This document shows, piece after piece, positions 1 through 9,402 of a stretch of 64,000 nt of DNA. The notes below the pieces were generated by a model. The model was not told the DNA's origin. It worked only from the letters and a program-made list of their open reading frames with translations, and did not search any database. Within the stretch, counting starts at the first letter, position 1. Each line of letters opens with the position of its first letter. This DNA comes from Paracoccaceae bacterium (GTDB taxonomy: Bacteria; Pseudomonadota; Alphaproteobacteria; Rhodobacterales; Rhodobacteraceae): the NCBI GenBank assembly GCA_003567315.1, contig PWZT01000017.1:1-64000 (forward strand), in the 5' to 3' direction. The position numbers and the translations under genes are program-made.

Positions 1-700
1 CCAGACCGTTGTCGACCGGATATACCTCAGAACCAACCACCAAAACCTCACCCCGTCCAAACAAAACGACACTCACCCCCAAAAAGCAACGCAGCCGTCA
101 AACGATGCGTCGCATATGCGCGTTAACCGTGAGGGCCATTTTGCCCAAGGTATTGGATTTTTTGCATATCCGCTCTGCTGGGCCGACATTTGTCGAAATA
201 CGTCGGTACACTCCGAGAACGCGTTGCAAATAACCGGTAACAGTTCTCACTCCGCTGAGTTTATCCAATGCAGGGCCAAGTTCTGATACGGAAGCCGGTG
301 TCTGCGTCACGCTATCCGCCTCGCCCAAGAAATAGGAGGATTTGTCAAATAAAACAAGTTTATGGAAGCAGACCATCAGCCGGCTGACAACCGGTCAAGT
401 GTGCGGCATACGATTCGTAGCCACGAAAAACCTTCCTGGTGATGAAGCGATGGTCCCGTTGATCTGTGCGTGCGCGTCCTGAAAGGCGCGCCTGCCCTGA
501 CACAAACCGACGGTACGAATTTTGACATGGCAAGGTCGGCTTTATCCACAAATCATTCGAGGCATGCTCCATAGCGCAACACCCGCAGGGCTGCCACAAA
601 TACGCCATAATCTGAGCCCTTTGTCGCCAATTTGGAGCGTTATTCAGAAAAGTCAGAAGAATTGTCCATGCGCTCTGCGCAAAACAAGAAAGGTCATGAA
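1..700. other. Upstream region without a convincing gene
   Basis: About 700 bases before cpaB contain only short overlapping frames with no recognisable domain, no signal peptide and no good ribosome binding site at a sensible distance. An AGGAGG-like stretch at 337-342 leads only to a 23-residue frame starting near 362. The stretch is less GC-rich than most of the window. It probably holds the leader and promoter of the Tad operon, but no convincing -35/-10 pair was found. The pilin gene that usually accompanies this locus is not present. Confidence 0.5.
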
Positions 701-1543
701 ATGCGAGCAGTCTTTGGACTTGTCCTGATTGCAGGCATCGGACTTGCTGGATTCGCTGTCTATCAGATCAATGTGTATATTTCACAAATGCAGAGTGAGC
801 TTGCGCAGGCAAGATCGAGCGGTCAGAATATCGAAATGGTCAATGTCATCGTCGCGGGTGCAGACCTTCCATATGGGCAGAGAATCACGCGAAATGATCT
901 CCGCAGGCAACCATTTCCGGCAGACGCGCTGCCTGAGCGCGCCTTCACGGACCAGGATCTCGATCAACTGTTCCCCGATGGCATCTCCGAAAGGGTGGTT
1001 CTGCGTGCCATGGATGAACAGGAAATTGTTCTGGCATCCAAGCTGACCGAGCCTGGAAAAGGTGTTGGTGTCACATCGCATCTGCGTTCCGGGATGCGGG
1101 CCATTACCATCCCGGTGAATACGACCTCCGGCGTGGCTGGCCATCTGCGCCCCGGGGATCGCGTTGATGTATTGTGGTCTGGCAGATCCGGTGACCGAGG
1201 TGAAGTCACGCAGCTCATACAGTCGAACTTGCGTCTGATTGCCGTTGATCAGAATGCCGACATGGATCGCGCGGAAACGATCAGCTCGCCGCAGACGGTC
1301 ACCGTGGAAGCGACACCATCGGACGCGGCAAAGCTCGCACAGGCTCAGGCCTCGGGACGCATCGCGCTCGCGCTTGTCGGTGCTGACGATCAAGACGTCT
1401 CGGAATTTGTGGAGGTGACGCAAGACCAGCTTCTTGGGATTGTGCGTGAGCAGGCCGTGGAAGAAGTCAAGGAAGAGAAGTGCCACATCCGCACGCGACG
1501 CGGCAACGATCTGGTTCTCATCGAGATCCCTTGCACGAATTGA
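701..1543 (+). CDS. cpaB: Tad/Flp pilus assembly protein CpaB (RcpC)
   Basis: This 280-residue protein is a CpaB/RcpC family component of the Flp pilus machine, thought to sit in the periplasm next to the CpaC secretin. An N-terminal membrane anchor (residues about 3-24, MRAVFGLVLIAGIGLAGFAV) is followed by an SAF-like domain (about residues 45-115, with VIVAGADLPYGQRIT) and a RcpC-type C-terminal half containing the HLRPGDRVDVLW motif. The start at 701 is preferred over upstream in-frame codons at 632 and 668 because it gives the typical family N-terminus and follows AGAAAGG at a good distance. It heads the visible tad genes but is separated from cpaC by a terminator-like hairpin. Two cysteines lie close to the C-terminus. 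Confidence 0.9.
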   Translation: MRAVFGLVLIAGIGLAGFAVYQINVYISQMQSELAQARSSGQNIEMVNVIVAGADLPYGQRITRNDLRRQPFPADALPERAFTDQDLDQLFPDGISERVVLRAMDEQEIVLASKLTEPGKGVGVTSHLRSGMRAITIPVNTTSGVAGHLRPGDRVDVLWSGRSGDRGEVTQLIQSNLRLIAVDQNADMDRAETISSPQTVTVEATPSDAAKLAQAQASGRIALALVGADDQDVSEFVEVTQDQLLGIVREQAVEEVKEEKCHIRTRRGNDLVLIEIPCTN

Positions 1544-1565
1544 ATAACTCACCGCACACATGACC

Positions 1566-1606
1566 GATGCCATGTCGTTACCGGCGCGACATGGCATCAC
1601 GTTTTT
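1566..1606 (+). terminator. Intrinsic terminator between cpaB and cpaC
   Basis: A perfect 12-base-pair inverted repeat (GATGCCATGTCG at 1566-1577 and its complement at 1587-1598, 9-base loop) is followed by a run of five T at 1602-1606. It begins 22 bases after the cpaB stop, so it can terminate or attenuate transcription before cpaC. Confidence 0.75.
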
Positions 1607-1707
1607 CTAGATCATGTGGTAATGGCCCGGCCGAGGTCAATATGTCGAAGCACTTCTAATCGCTGTTGCGAAAAACACATCAAGATCCGGCTGCAAGCAT
1701 AGGAAGA

Positions 1708-1736
1708 TTGATAATAATTTTGGTTTGTAGCATAGT
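1708..1736 (+). promoter_or_regulatory. Candidate sigma-70 type promoter for cpaC
   Basis: TTGATA (1708-1713) and CATAGT (1731-1736) are 17 bases apart, with 5/6 and 4/6 matches to the -35 and -10 consensus. They lie in an AT-rich stretch between the terminator and the cpaC start. The call rests on motif match only. Confidence 0.35.
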
Positions 1737-1816
1737 TCGTTGAAAGCGTGGTAAGCGCACTGTCCATCGAACAACTTTTGCTGGGCGAAAAAGAGCAGTC
1801 AAAAAAGGCAGGCATC

Positions 1817-3202
1817 ATGAGATCATCTACCCTGGCAGCGGCGCTTGTGCTCGCTCTCTTGCCGAGTGCTGGTTTCGCACCTTACGCGCAGGCAGATACA
1901 TTCCGGGTCGTCAACGGGCAGGCAGCCAGTACGTTGCGCGTGCCGATGAACCGCGCTGTCGTTGTTGAGACCGACAACCCCTTCGCGGAACTCTCGATCG
2001 CGAACCCTGGTATCGCGGATATTTCGACGCTTTCCGATCAGTCCATCTATGTACTGGGAAAGACGCCGGGTCGTACGACCTTGACTATCCTCGGCCTTGA
2101 GGGAGAGCTTATTTCCAATGTTGAGGTGCAGGTAACGCCGGACATTGCGGAATTCCGCGAACGCCTGCGGCAAGTTCTGCCCAATGAGCCGATCGAGGTG
2201 CGCACGGCAAATGACGGCATCGTGCTGTCCGGCGTGGTCTCGAGTGCGGCGCGGCTGGATGCGGCGCTTGAGTTGGCGCAACGTTATGCGCCGGACCGAA
2301 TCTCAAACCTGATGAGTGTTGGTGGCACACAGCAGGTGATGCTTAAAGTTCGGTTTGCGGAGATGCAGCGCGGAGTTGGCAAGAATCTTGGGACCAGTAT
2401 CAGAGCGGCGAGCGGGGACCGCGCGCTCGTCACGACCGGGATTTATGCGAATCAACCCCCTGGTGCCACCGAGACCATTACCAATACCCCCCGTGAAGGC
2501 GCCCTCGCCTTTCGACTTGGTGGCGGTCGCCTGAGCGCGCAAGTTCTTCTCGAGGCGCTTGAGACACAAGGTGTGGCGCGCACGCTTGCCGAGCCGAACC
2601 TTACGGCCTTATCAGGGCAAGAAGCGAGCTTTCTGGCGGGCGGCGAATACCCGGTTCCGGTCCCTGACGGTGATGGCGGTGTCACCATCGACTACAGACC
2701 GTTCGGGGTGTCGCTTTCCTTTACGCCAAGCGTACTTGATGACAAGGTCATCAACCTCAGGCTCGACGCCTCTGTGAGCTCGCTGGATACATCAAACGCA
2801 ATCACCTTGGCGGGAACTTCAGTAAACGCTTTCCGGACACGATCCACCCAAACGACTGTAGAACTGCGTGACGGCGAGAGTTTCGCGATTGCAGGGCTGC
2901 TCGAGGACGATTTTCGCGCAAACTCGCGAGCGGTGCCGTGGATATCGGAGCTGCCGATCCTCGGGGCCCTCTTCCGTAGTGCGGATTACCAGCGCAATCA
3001 GTCCGAACTGGTCATCATCATTACCGCACATCTCGTCACCCCGACGCGCGGTGAAGCGCTTATGTTGCCGACGGACCGGGTTCGGCCGCCAACGGAACGT
3101 GATTTGTTCCTGCATGGCCGTCTCGCGGCACCTGGGTCAGGTGCGCTCGGCGAAGTGGCACGGCAGGATTTTGGCGGCTCTTACGGATACGTCCTCGACT
3201 GA
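1817..3202 (+). CDS. cpaC: Tad/Flp pilus secretin CpaC (RcpA)
   Basis: This 461-residue outer-membrane secretin forms the channel for the Flp pilus. It has a Sec signal peptide (about residues 1-27, ending near AQA), a pilus-type secretin N-terminal domain (residues about 30-100), a BON-like stretch (about 105-180) and a C-terminal secretin domain with the hallmark ARTLAEPNLTALSGQEASF segment. It ends with a strand carrying SELVIIITAHLVTP. The start at 1817 is chosen because it yields the signal peptide and follows AAAAAAGGCAGG; the in-frame codon at 1748 would put 23 polar residues before it. It is followed after 30 bases by the OmpA-like lipoprotein. Confidence 0.93.
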   Translation: MRSSTLAAALVLALLPSAGFAPYAQADTFRVVNGQAASTLRVPMNRAVVVETDNPFAELSIANPGIADISTLSDQSIYVLGKTPGRTTLTILGLEGELISNVEVQVTPDIAEFRERLRQVLPNEPIEVRTANDGIVLSGVVSSAARLDAALELAQRYAPDRISNLMSVGGTQQVMLKVRFAEMQRGVGKNLGTSIRAASGDRALVTTGIYANQPPGATETITNTPREGALAFRLGGGRLSAQVLLEALETQGVARTLAEPNLTALSGQEASFLAGGEYPVPVPDGDGGVTIDYRPFGVSLSFTPSVLDDKVINLRLDASVSSLDTSNAITLAGTSVNAFRTRSTQTTVELRDGESFAIAGLLEDDFRANSRAVPWISELPILGALFRSADYQRNQSELVIIITAHLVTPTRGEALMLPTDRVRPPTERDLFLHGRLAAPGSGALGEVARQDFGGSYGYVLD

Positions 3203-3232
3203 GCGCCCCGTTTCTTAACTCAGGAGCCGGAA

Positions 3233-3874
3233 ATGGCAATTTCACGACGGTTTTTCTTGTCTGGATCAATCGGTTTCGGTCTGGCGGCCTGCGGATCAAG
3301 TTTTGATCGTGAAGCGGGTATCGGCATAGACGAAGGCGGCTTCGGTAACCCGACAATGCACAACACTCTATTGCACTCCGGTGAGATCAGTCTGGCTGAG
3401 ATCATGACGCGGCGGTTCCATGCGGAAGTGCCGTCCATGGTCAACTTCGCTTTCGACAGTGCTGAGCTGGATGCGAAGGCACGTTCTATTCTCAAGCTTC
3501 AGGCTCATTGGATGAAGCAGTTTCCAGAACTGCGATACAAGGTGTACGGGCATACGGATTCGGTTGGGTCGGAGGCCTACAATATGCGCCTTGGCGAGCG
3601 TCGGGCCAATGCGGTAATGCGCCAGCTTGTCCGATTTGGTGTGCCAAGGTCGAGCATTCTTGCCGTCGTTTCGCGCGGAGAAACGCAGCCTCTGATCGCC
3701 GTTGAAGGCTACGAGCCAGCGAACAGGCGCACAGTGACAGAGATTGTCGGCGTTGTGCGCCGGGCGCAACGACTCGACGGGGAATATGCACAGATCGTTC
3801 ACCGTGAATATGTGGCCAGTGCTGGCAGTGCAGAACGTCAAGCGCTTCAGGGATTTGAAACTGACGCACGATAA
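3233..3874 (+). CDS. OmpA-like peptidoglycan-binding lipoprotein of the Tad locus, Tat-type signal
   Basis: This is a 213-residue OmpA C-terminal domain protein. The N-terminus combines a twin-arginine motif (SRRFFL, residues 4-9), a hydrophobic stretch and a lipobox ending at Cys20 (LAAC), which suggests export of a lipoprotein by Tat. The OmpA domain (about residues 65-175) has the VNFAFDSAELD strand and the GHTDSVGSEAYNMRLGERRA peptidoglycan-binding signature. Its position between the secretin and TadZ suggests it anchors the pilus apparatus to the wall, perhaps in the role of CpaD/RcpB, which is absent. That role is an inference. The ribosome binding site is CAGGAG. Confidence 0.85.
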   Translation: MAISRRFFLSGSIGFGLAACGSSFDREAGIGIDEGGFGNPTMHNTLLHSGEISLAEIMTRRFHAEVPSMVNFAFDSAELDAKARSILKLQAHWMKQFPELRYKVYGHTDSVGSEAYNMRLGERRANAVMRQLVRFGVPRSSILAVVSRGETQPLIAVEGYEPANRRTVTEIVGVVRRAQRLDGEYAQIVHREYVASAGSAERQALQGFETDAR

Positions 3875-4116
3875 ACGTGCAGATTTCGAGCGCGATCCGC
3901 TTCGCAGCCTTACTTCTTGGCTGCCAAGTCGCGTGTGGAGTCCGAGGGCCAAGCCTTAACCCTGGAGAGTCCGTGTTCGAACAGTTTGCTGTTTTTGGTC
4001 AAAATCCTGCCAGATTTATCAACAATATTCGACTGTGATGATCACGCGCTGGAGGGCGGGCCGAATCGCTGTCTTGCAACTGTGACGCAGACCGTAATTT
4101 AGTTTGGGAATTTGTA

Positions 4117-5343
4117 ATGTCTCTCGTGTGCGAAGAAGAACCTCGGATCACCCGCGCGTGCACTATCGCGCGCCAGATCGAAGATTTTGATCTTCTGATC
4201 GAGGACATGGATCTGGTTTTCGGAGAAGAATGGGGCAATCTGGACGTAAGCGACGCGTTGACCTTCCTGAATACCTCCGAGGCGCAAACTGTCGAACTGC
4301 TCGCTGTCGCGCTTGACGATGAGGACAGCGTTAACCTCACCACGATCCGAGCAATCATCGAAAACGCGAGTGCACAGAAAATCAAGGTTCTTCTCATTGC
4401 AGAAGCGCTGTCACCTATTGCGTTACACCAGCTTCTTCGCGCGGGTGCGGATGACTTTGTCCCGTACCCGCTGCCCGAAAGAGCACTGCAGGATGCGTTG
4501 AACAAGCTGAACAAGCCTCAGGCAACCGCGCCAGTCATGGCATCACAGACAGAAAAAGAAGGCAGGAACGGCGCAGTATTCGCCGTCCATGCTCTGGCTG
4601 GTGGTGCCGGAGCGTCAACTTTTTCAGCGAATCTGGCATGGGAGCTTACCCTGCTTACGGAGACGTCGAACAAGAAGGTTTGCATTCTTGATTTCGATTT
4701 CCAGTCCGGGTCGATTTCGACCTATCTCGATCTCGCGCGCACTGAAAAGGTGTACGAATTGCTGTGTCAGACCAGCGAGATGGATGCTCCAGCCTTTCTT
4801 GAGGTTCTTCAGACATTTAATGAGAAGCTGCATGTCCTGACGGCTCCGTCTGACATGTTGCCCTTCGATCTTCTGACACCGGAAGAGATCGAGCGCCTCA
4901 TCGAAATGGCGCGCAACCTCTTCGACTTCGTGATCATCGATATGCCCCGTCCTGTGCTGCATTGGAGCGAGGCCGTTCTGAATGCCTCTGACCTCTATTT
5001 TGCACTCCTGGAGCTTGACTTGCGCTCTGCTCAGAATGCACTGCGTCTCATTCGGGCGCTGAAGGCCGATGGAATCGGCATGGAGCAATACCGGTATGTT
5101 CTGAACCGCGCGCCGAGATTCACTGATCTGGCAGGCAAGACCCGTGCCAAACGCATGGCAGAGAGCCTGGGTGTGAGCTTCGGCCTATCACTGCCGGATG
5201 GAGGAAGTCAGGTGCGCGACTCCAATGACCACGGGCTGCCGCTCGCAGAATTTGCGCCGAAGAATCCCTTGCGCAAGGAAATCAGGAAGTTCACCGAAGC
5301 CTTGTATGAGACGTCACAGGTAGCAAATCTCGCAGCCGAATAA
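4117..5343 (+). CDS. cpaE: Pilus localisation ATPase-like protein CpaE/TadZ
   Basis: This 408-residue protein belongs to the TadZ/CpaE family, which places the Tad machine at the cell pole. The N-terminal part (residues about 10-135) resembles a receiver-like domain. The rest is a MinD/ParA-type fold with a deviant P-loop, AGGAGAST (residues 161-168), in which both lysines of the MinD signature are alanine. VCILDFDFQSGS and FDFVIIDMPRP correspond to the following nucleotide-site motifs. Loss of the lysines is common in TadZ proteins, and weak or no ATP hydrolysis is likely. The start has only a weak GGGAA ribosome site. A 242-base gap before it holds no clear gene, and cpaF starts 15 bases downstream. 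Confidence 0.88.
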   Translation: MSLVCEEEPRITRACTIARQIEDFDLLIEDMDLVFGEEWGNLDVSDALTFLNTSEAQTVELLAVALDDEDSVNLTTIRAIIENASAQKIKVLLIAEALSPIALHQLLRAGADDFVPYPLPERALQDALNKLNKPQATAPVMASQTEKEGRNGAVFAVHALAGGAGASTFSANLAWELTLLTETSNKKVCILDFDFQSGSISTYLDLARTEKVYELLCQTSEMDAPAFLEVLQTFNEKLHVLTAPSDMLPFDLLTPEEIERLIEMARNLFDFVIIDMPRPVLHWSEAVLNASDLYFALLELDLRSAQNALRLIRALKADGIGMEQYRYVLNRAPRFTDLAGKTRAKRMAESLGVSFGLSLPDGGSQVRDSNDHGLPLAEFAPKNPLRKEIRKFTEALYETSQVANLAAE

Positions 5344-5358
5344 TAAAGAGTTCTGCTT

Positions 5359-6807
5359 ATGTTCGCAAGATACCGCAAGACCGCCACAACCCACAAGATC
5401 GAGCCTGTTGACGTGGCGCCCCAACATGGGGCCTCGCATGGGGGTCCGAATTTGAAGGAGCGCGTCAAGGCAACGCCCGCGCCGCAGGCCATACCAGCCC
5501 GGGCAGCCCCTTCTGATCGCGCCGAGTTGCGAAAGCAACGGCTCAACAGTCTGAAATCGGATATCCACAAGCGTCTCCTTGAGAGCCTGAATCTGGCAGC
5601 TCTTGACCGTGCCAGTGAGGCAGAGCTTCGCAACGAAATCGCAACCATCGCTGCCGAGACGCTGGCAGAGGCGAATGCCGTTCTCAACGCTGAAGAGCGC
5701 AAGAACCTCAATCAGGAATTGTATTACGAGGTCATGGGCCTCGGCCCGCTGGAGCCGCTGCTGCAGGACGACTCGGTAAACGATATCCTGGTGAACGGGC
5801 CGAAGCAGGTCTTCATCGAGCGCGCGGGCAAATTGCAACTGAGCGATGTGACATTCCGCGATGATCGCCATCTCATGCGCATCATCGACAAGATTGTCTC
5901 TGCGGTCGGCCGCCGCGTTGACGAATCCAACCCTTATGTTGACGCCCGGCTTGCAGATGGGTCGCGTTTCAACGCCATGGTTCGTCCCATCGCAGTAGAC
6001 GGCGCATTGGTTTCAATCCGGAAATTCAAGAAAGAGAAGCTCGGCGTCCCCGATCTTGTTCGCTTCGGTGCCTTCTCGGAAGAAATGGCGCTCTACCTTG
6101 AAGCAGCGGTCGCAACGCGGCTGAACATCATCGTCTCGGGGGGTACAGGGTCTGGCAAGACCACGACACTGAATGCGCTTTCGAGCTTCATCGGGCATGG
6201 CGAACGCGTGCTCACGATCGAGGATACGGCCGAACTTCAGCTTCAGCAGGTTCATGTCGGCCGGATGGAAAGTCGACCGGCGAATATGGAAGGCAAGGGT
6301 GCTGTCACGCAACGCGACTGCCTGCGCAACGCTTTGCGAATGCGCCCGGACAGAATCATCGTCGGTGAGACGCGCGGCGAAGAGGTGGTTGACATGTTGC
6401 AGGCCATGAACACTGGCCATGACGGCTCCATGACAACGATTCACGCCAACTCGGCCCGCGATGGCATCAGCCGTTTGGAAAACATGGTCGCCATGGCAGG
6501 TCTGGAAATGCCTTTGCGCGCGGTGCGCAGCCAGATCGGTTCGGCCGTGAATCTGATCGTGCAGGTGTCCCGACTCCATGACGGAACACGGCGGATGATG
6601 TCGGTGACCGAAATCACCGGGATGGAGGGCGACATCATCACAATGCAGGAGGTCTTCCGCTTCGAACGGGTCGGGCTTTCGGAAGATGGAACAGTCGAGG
6701 GCTATTTCACAGGAACCGGATTGCGCTCCGCGTATTCAGAACGCTTCAAGCGGCTAGGGTATGACCTGCCTTCTCACATCTACGATGAAGTTGGAAAACG
6801 GAGATAA
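5359..6807 (+). CDS. cpaF: Tad/Flp pilus assembly ATPase CpaF (TadA)
   Basis: This is a 482-residue secretion ATPase of the GspE/VirB11 superfamily that powers Flp pilus assembly from the cytoplasmic side. An N-terminal domain (to about residue 220) includes [20 protein letters not shown]. The core has a Walker A GGTGSGKT at residues 261-268, an Asp-box region around [13 protein letters not shown], a Walker B near [11 protein letters not shown], and the His-box segment [11 protein letters not shown]. The length is typical. It is 3 bases from tadB, so the two are surely co-transcribed. Confidence 0.96.
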   Translation: MFARYRKTATTHKIEPVDVAPQHGASHGGPNLKERVKATPAPQAIPARAAPSDRAELRKQRLNSLKSDIHKRLLESLNLAALDRASEAELRNEIATIAAETLAEANAVLNAEERKNLNQELYYEVMGLGPLEPLLQDDSVNDILVNGPKQVFIERAGKLQLSDVTFRDDRHLMRIIDKIVSAVGRRVDESNPYVDARLADGSRFNAMVRPIAVDGALVSIRKFKKEKLGVPDLVRFGAFSEEMALYLEAAVATRLNIIVSGGTGSGKTTTLNALSSFIGHGERVLTIEDTAELQLQQVHVGRMESRPANMEGKGAVTQRDCLRNALRMRPDRIIVGETRGEEVVDMLQAMNTGHDGSMTTIHANSARDGISRLENMVAMAGLEMPLRAVRSQIGSAVNLIVQVSRLHDGTRRMMSVTEITGMEGDIITMQEVFRFERVGLSEDGTVEGYFTGTGLRSAYSERFKRLGYDLPSHIYDEVGKRR

Positions 6808-6810
6808 CGC

Positions 6811-7776
6811 ATGGAAATATCACCCCTGTTGATCTATGCTTCGGTCTTCGGAGGGATTCTGCTGCTGATGACCGCCGTGTATTTGCTGGTTTTCGGCAAG
6901 AGTATCCAGCATGCCAACAAGATGAACAGCAGATTGACCTCTGTCGAGCAGGGGCTTGGCAAAGAAGATGTTCTGGAGCAGTTGCGCAAGAAGCGCGCGC
7001 TCAAGAAGGGCACTTTATCGATCCCGATCTATGGCGCCTTGCAAGAGCACGTCCAGAAAGGCAATCTCTCAGTCTCGGCACAGATGCTTCTCGTCCTGAT
7101 GGCGGCCATCAGCGTAGTGAGCTTTGCTGCGATGACCCTGGCAACAGATGTGATCTTGGGCGCGCGGATCGTTGTTGCTTTGATCATTGGATACTACAGC
7201 GTGTTTTTCTGGGTGTCGAGGCAGGCGAAAAAACGGGTTGATGCCATCGAGGAACAACTGGCCGAGAGCATTGAGCTGATTGTACGCAGTCTGCGCGTCG
7301 GGCATCCCTTCTCCGCCGCGCTAGGCATGGCCGCTGCAGAGACGCCCGATCCGCTGGGCTCAGAGTTCAGCGCGATTGTGGATGAGATTTCATACGGGAA
7401 AGATCCAGCAGAGGCGATCTCGGACTTTGCCGAACGGATCGATTTGCAGGATTTGCGCTTTCTGGCAGTCTCGGTCGGGATTCAGCAGAAATCGGGTGGC
7501 AACCTGGCAGATATTCTGAGCGGCTTGGCCAAGGTTGTGCGCGCAAGGTTCAAATTGTTCCGCAAAGTGAATGCCATCACGGCCGAAGCAAAATGGTCCG
7601 GGAAATTCTTGTCGGGATTTCCGATTGTCGCGATGTTTCTGATGCTCGCGCTGAAGCCGGACTATTATGACGATGTAAAAGACATGCCGGCTTTCATGCC
7701 TCTGGTTGTGCTGGCTCTTGCGCTGCTTGCAGTCAACCTTCTCTACATGCGCAATATGACGAATTTGAAGGTGTGA
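6811..7776 (+). CDS. tadB: Tad/Flp pilus inner-membrane platform protein TadB
   Basis: This 321-residue integral membrane protein has a type II secretion F (GspF-like) domain at about residues 145-275. One membrane helix is at the N-terminus, a pair lies around residues 90-135, and two helices are near the C-terminus. The segment SIELIVRSLRVGHPFSAALG is typical of TadB. It forms the inner-membrane platform with TadC and is driven by CpaF. The start is fixed by GGAGA seven bases upstream. Confidence 0.92.
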   Translation: MEISPLLIYASVFGGILLLMTAVYLLVFGKSIQHANKMNSRLTSVEQGLGKEDVLEQLRKKRALKKGTLSIPIYGALQEHVQKGNLSVSAQMLLVLMAAISVVSFAAMTLATDVILGARIVVALIIGYYSVFFWVSRQAKKRVDAIEEQLAESIELIVRSLRVGHPFSAALGMAAAETPDPLGSEFSAIVDEISYGKDPAEAISDFAERIDLQDLRFLAVSVGIQQKSGGNLADILSGLAKVVRARFKLFRKVNAITAEAKWSGKFLSGFPIVAMFLMLALKPDYYDDVKDMPAFMPLVVLALALLAVNLLYMRNMTNLKV

Positions 7777-7822
7777 ACGCACGACAGGTCGTGGTTGGTT
7801 TCGTGGTAAAGGCAGTGAGATA

Positions 7823-8797
7823 ATGGAAATGATAACCAGTTCATTTGGTCTGATCGCTCTGTCCGGACTGGCCGCGATGGTCTTGTTTGTTGTCGCGGGC
7901 ATCATCTTGTTCACGTCAAAGCAAGCGGATCCGATGGGGAAATTCTCCGCTCAAACCAAGGGTACCGACAAGCCCTCCAGGGATGGGCAGACACAGCTGC
8001 GCCGCAAGATCGACCGCGAATACAAGTCGCTGGAAAAATTCTCCAGGTTTCTCGAGCCGGCTGATGCGTCAGAGTTGTCGGCGGCACGTCAGCAGATGGT
8101 GCAGGCCGGGTATCTCGGCAAAAACGCTGTGCGCGATTTCGCAGCGCTGCAGTTTATCCTGGCTGTTACAGGACTGGCGTTTTCCTTGTTGTTGGTATTT
8201 GTGTTAGCGCCCGGATCATTCGATACACCAGTGAAGACAGCGGCCGCCATGCTCTCCCCCATGTTGATCGGATACTACGCGCCGCGGACATGGTTGACGA
8301 GGCGGATCGAAGCCCGCAAGGAAGAGATACTGTCAGGGTTTCCTGACGCATTGGATATGCTGCTGGTATGTGTCGAGGCAGGGCAGTCACTGGACCAGTC
8401 CATCCAGCGCGTGGCGCGGGAAATCCGGTCTGGATATCCAGCATTAGGTGAGGAATTGGAAACTGTGGGCGAACAGGTGAAAGCCGGGCGCGAACGTGCC
8501 GAGGTCTTGCGCGACATGAGCCTTCGCTGCGGAATACCGGATATCACGGGCTTCGTTACTGTAATCATTCAGGCATCCTCTTACGGCACGTCTATCGCCG
8601 ATTCCCTGAAGGTGTTTTCCGAGGAAATGCGGGACAAGAGGATCATGCGCGCCGAGGAAAAGGCCAATCTCATCCCTACAAAAATGACGCTCGGCACCAT
8701 GTTGTTCACTGTGCCACCGTTGATGATCATCCTTATCGGTCCTTCAATTCTGGCTGTCATCGGTGATCTGTCCGGTTTCTCCATGTCGGTGGACTGA
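7823..8797 (+). CDS. tadC: Tad/Flp pilus inner-membrane platform protein TadC
   Basis: This 324-residue second platform protein has a GspF-like domain at about residues 170-300, with PDALDMLLVCVEAGQSLDQS and the usual TM arrangement (one N-terminal helix, a pair around residues 110-150, one at the C-terminus). It follows tadB after 46 bases and its stop overlaps the start of tadD by one base, so the two are translationally coupled. The ribosome site is GTGAGA. Confidence 0.92.
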   Translation: MEMITSSFGLIALSGLAAMVLFVVAGIILFTSKQADPMGKFSAQTKGTDKPSRDGQTQLRRKIDREYKSLEKFSRFLEPADASELSAARQQMVQAGYLGKNAVRDFAALQFILAVTGLAFSLLLVFVLAPGSFDTPVKTAAAMLSPMLIGYYAPRTWLTRRIEARKEEILSGFPDALDMLLVCVEAGQSLDQSIQRVAREIRSGYPALGEELETVGEQVKAGRERAEVLRDMSLRCGIPDITGFVTVIIQASSYGTSIADSLKVFSEEMRDKRIMRAEEKANLIPTKMTLGTMLFTVPPLMIILIGPSILAVIGDLSGFSMSVD

Positions 8798-9381
8798 TGA
8801 TCAGAGGGCTGGCTGCAATGTTGTTTGTCTTCGTGGCAGGATGTTCGGCCTCTCCCGATCCGCGCGGCACCATCGCATCGACGCAACAAGGCCCCGACCA
8901 ACTCGGAGCCAGCCGATTTCGCGGCGACATCCCGGAGGCAGTTGACGGCTTGATCGTCGGGCACCGCGCGATGGCGACGGGGGAATACGAGATCGCATTG
9001 CGCGCCTATCACCGCGCTGCCGCAGAGCAAGGCCCGACGGTCGACGTGCTTTCTGCAATAGGGTCTGCAAATTTGCGTCTTGGTCGACTGCAACAGGCTG
9101 AACAGGACCTACGACGCGCTCTTGAGCGTGACGAGACCTTCGTGCCAGCGCATAACAATCTAGGCGTTGTTCTTGCCGAACAGGGGAAATGGGGGGAGGC
9201 CAGCCTGCATTTTCGCACCGCCTTTGCTTTCGATTCCGGAAGGTCGGAAGAGATTCGTGACAATTTGAGTTTATCCATCGAAAAAAGCGCGGAAACGGTA
9301 TATGATGATGGCGAGGCTTTTCAGCTTTTGCTGATGCGGCGTGGCAGCGGGCGGTATCTGTTGCTTTCGACGCCGCTTTAA
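8797..9381 (+). CDS. tadD: TadD-like TPR lipoprotein
   Basis: This 194-residue predicted lipoprotein has a signal sequence ending in VAGC (Cys16), then tetratricopeptide-like helices at about residues 55-150 (for example VDVLSAIGSANLRLGRLQQA). TadD proteins are outer-membrane lipoproteins thought to assist secretin assembly in Tad systems. It overlaps tadC by one base. A second, longer TPR lipoprotein follows immediately, so this locus carries two tandem TadD-type genes. Confidence 0.82.
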   Translation: MIRGLAAMLFVFVAGCSASPDPRGTIASTQQGPDQLGASRFRGDIPEAVDGLIVGHRAMATGEYEIALRAYHRAAAEQGPTVDVLSAIGSANLRLGRLQQAEQDLRRALERDETFVPAHNNLGVVLAEQGKWGEASLHFRTAFAFDSGRSEEIRDNLSLSIEKSAETVYDDGEAFQLLLMRRGSGRYLLLSTPL

Positions 9382-9402
9382 CTGAGCAGTGAGGACGCAA
9401 AA

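Noticed and set aside
542-550. Perfect DnaA-box-like TTATCCACA
   Set aside because: It is single. In 64 kb on both strands about half a random hit is expected for a given 9-mer, and no cluster or AT-rich unwinding region is nearby.
4035-4045. GTGATgATCAC palindrome before cpaE
   Set aside because: Short, single, and without a matching regulator or repeat; could be chance.
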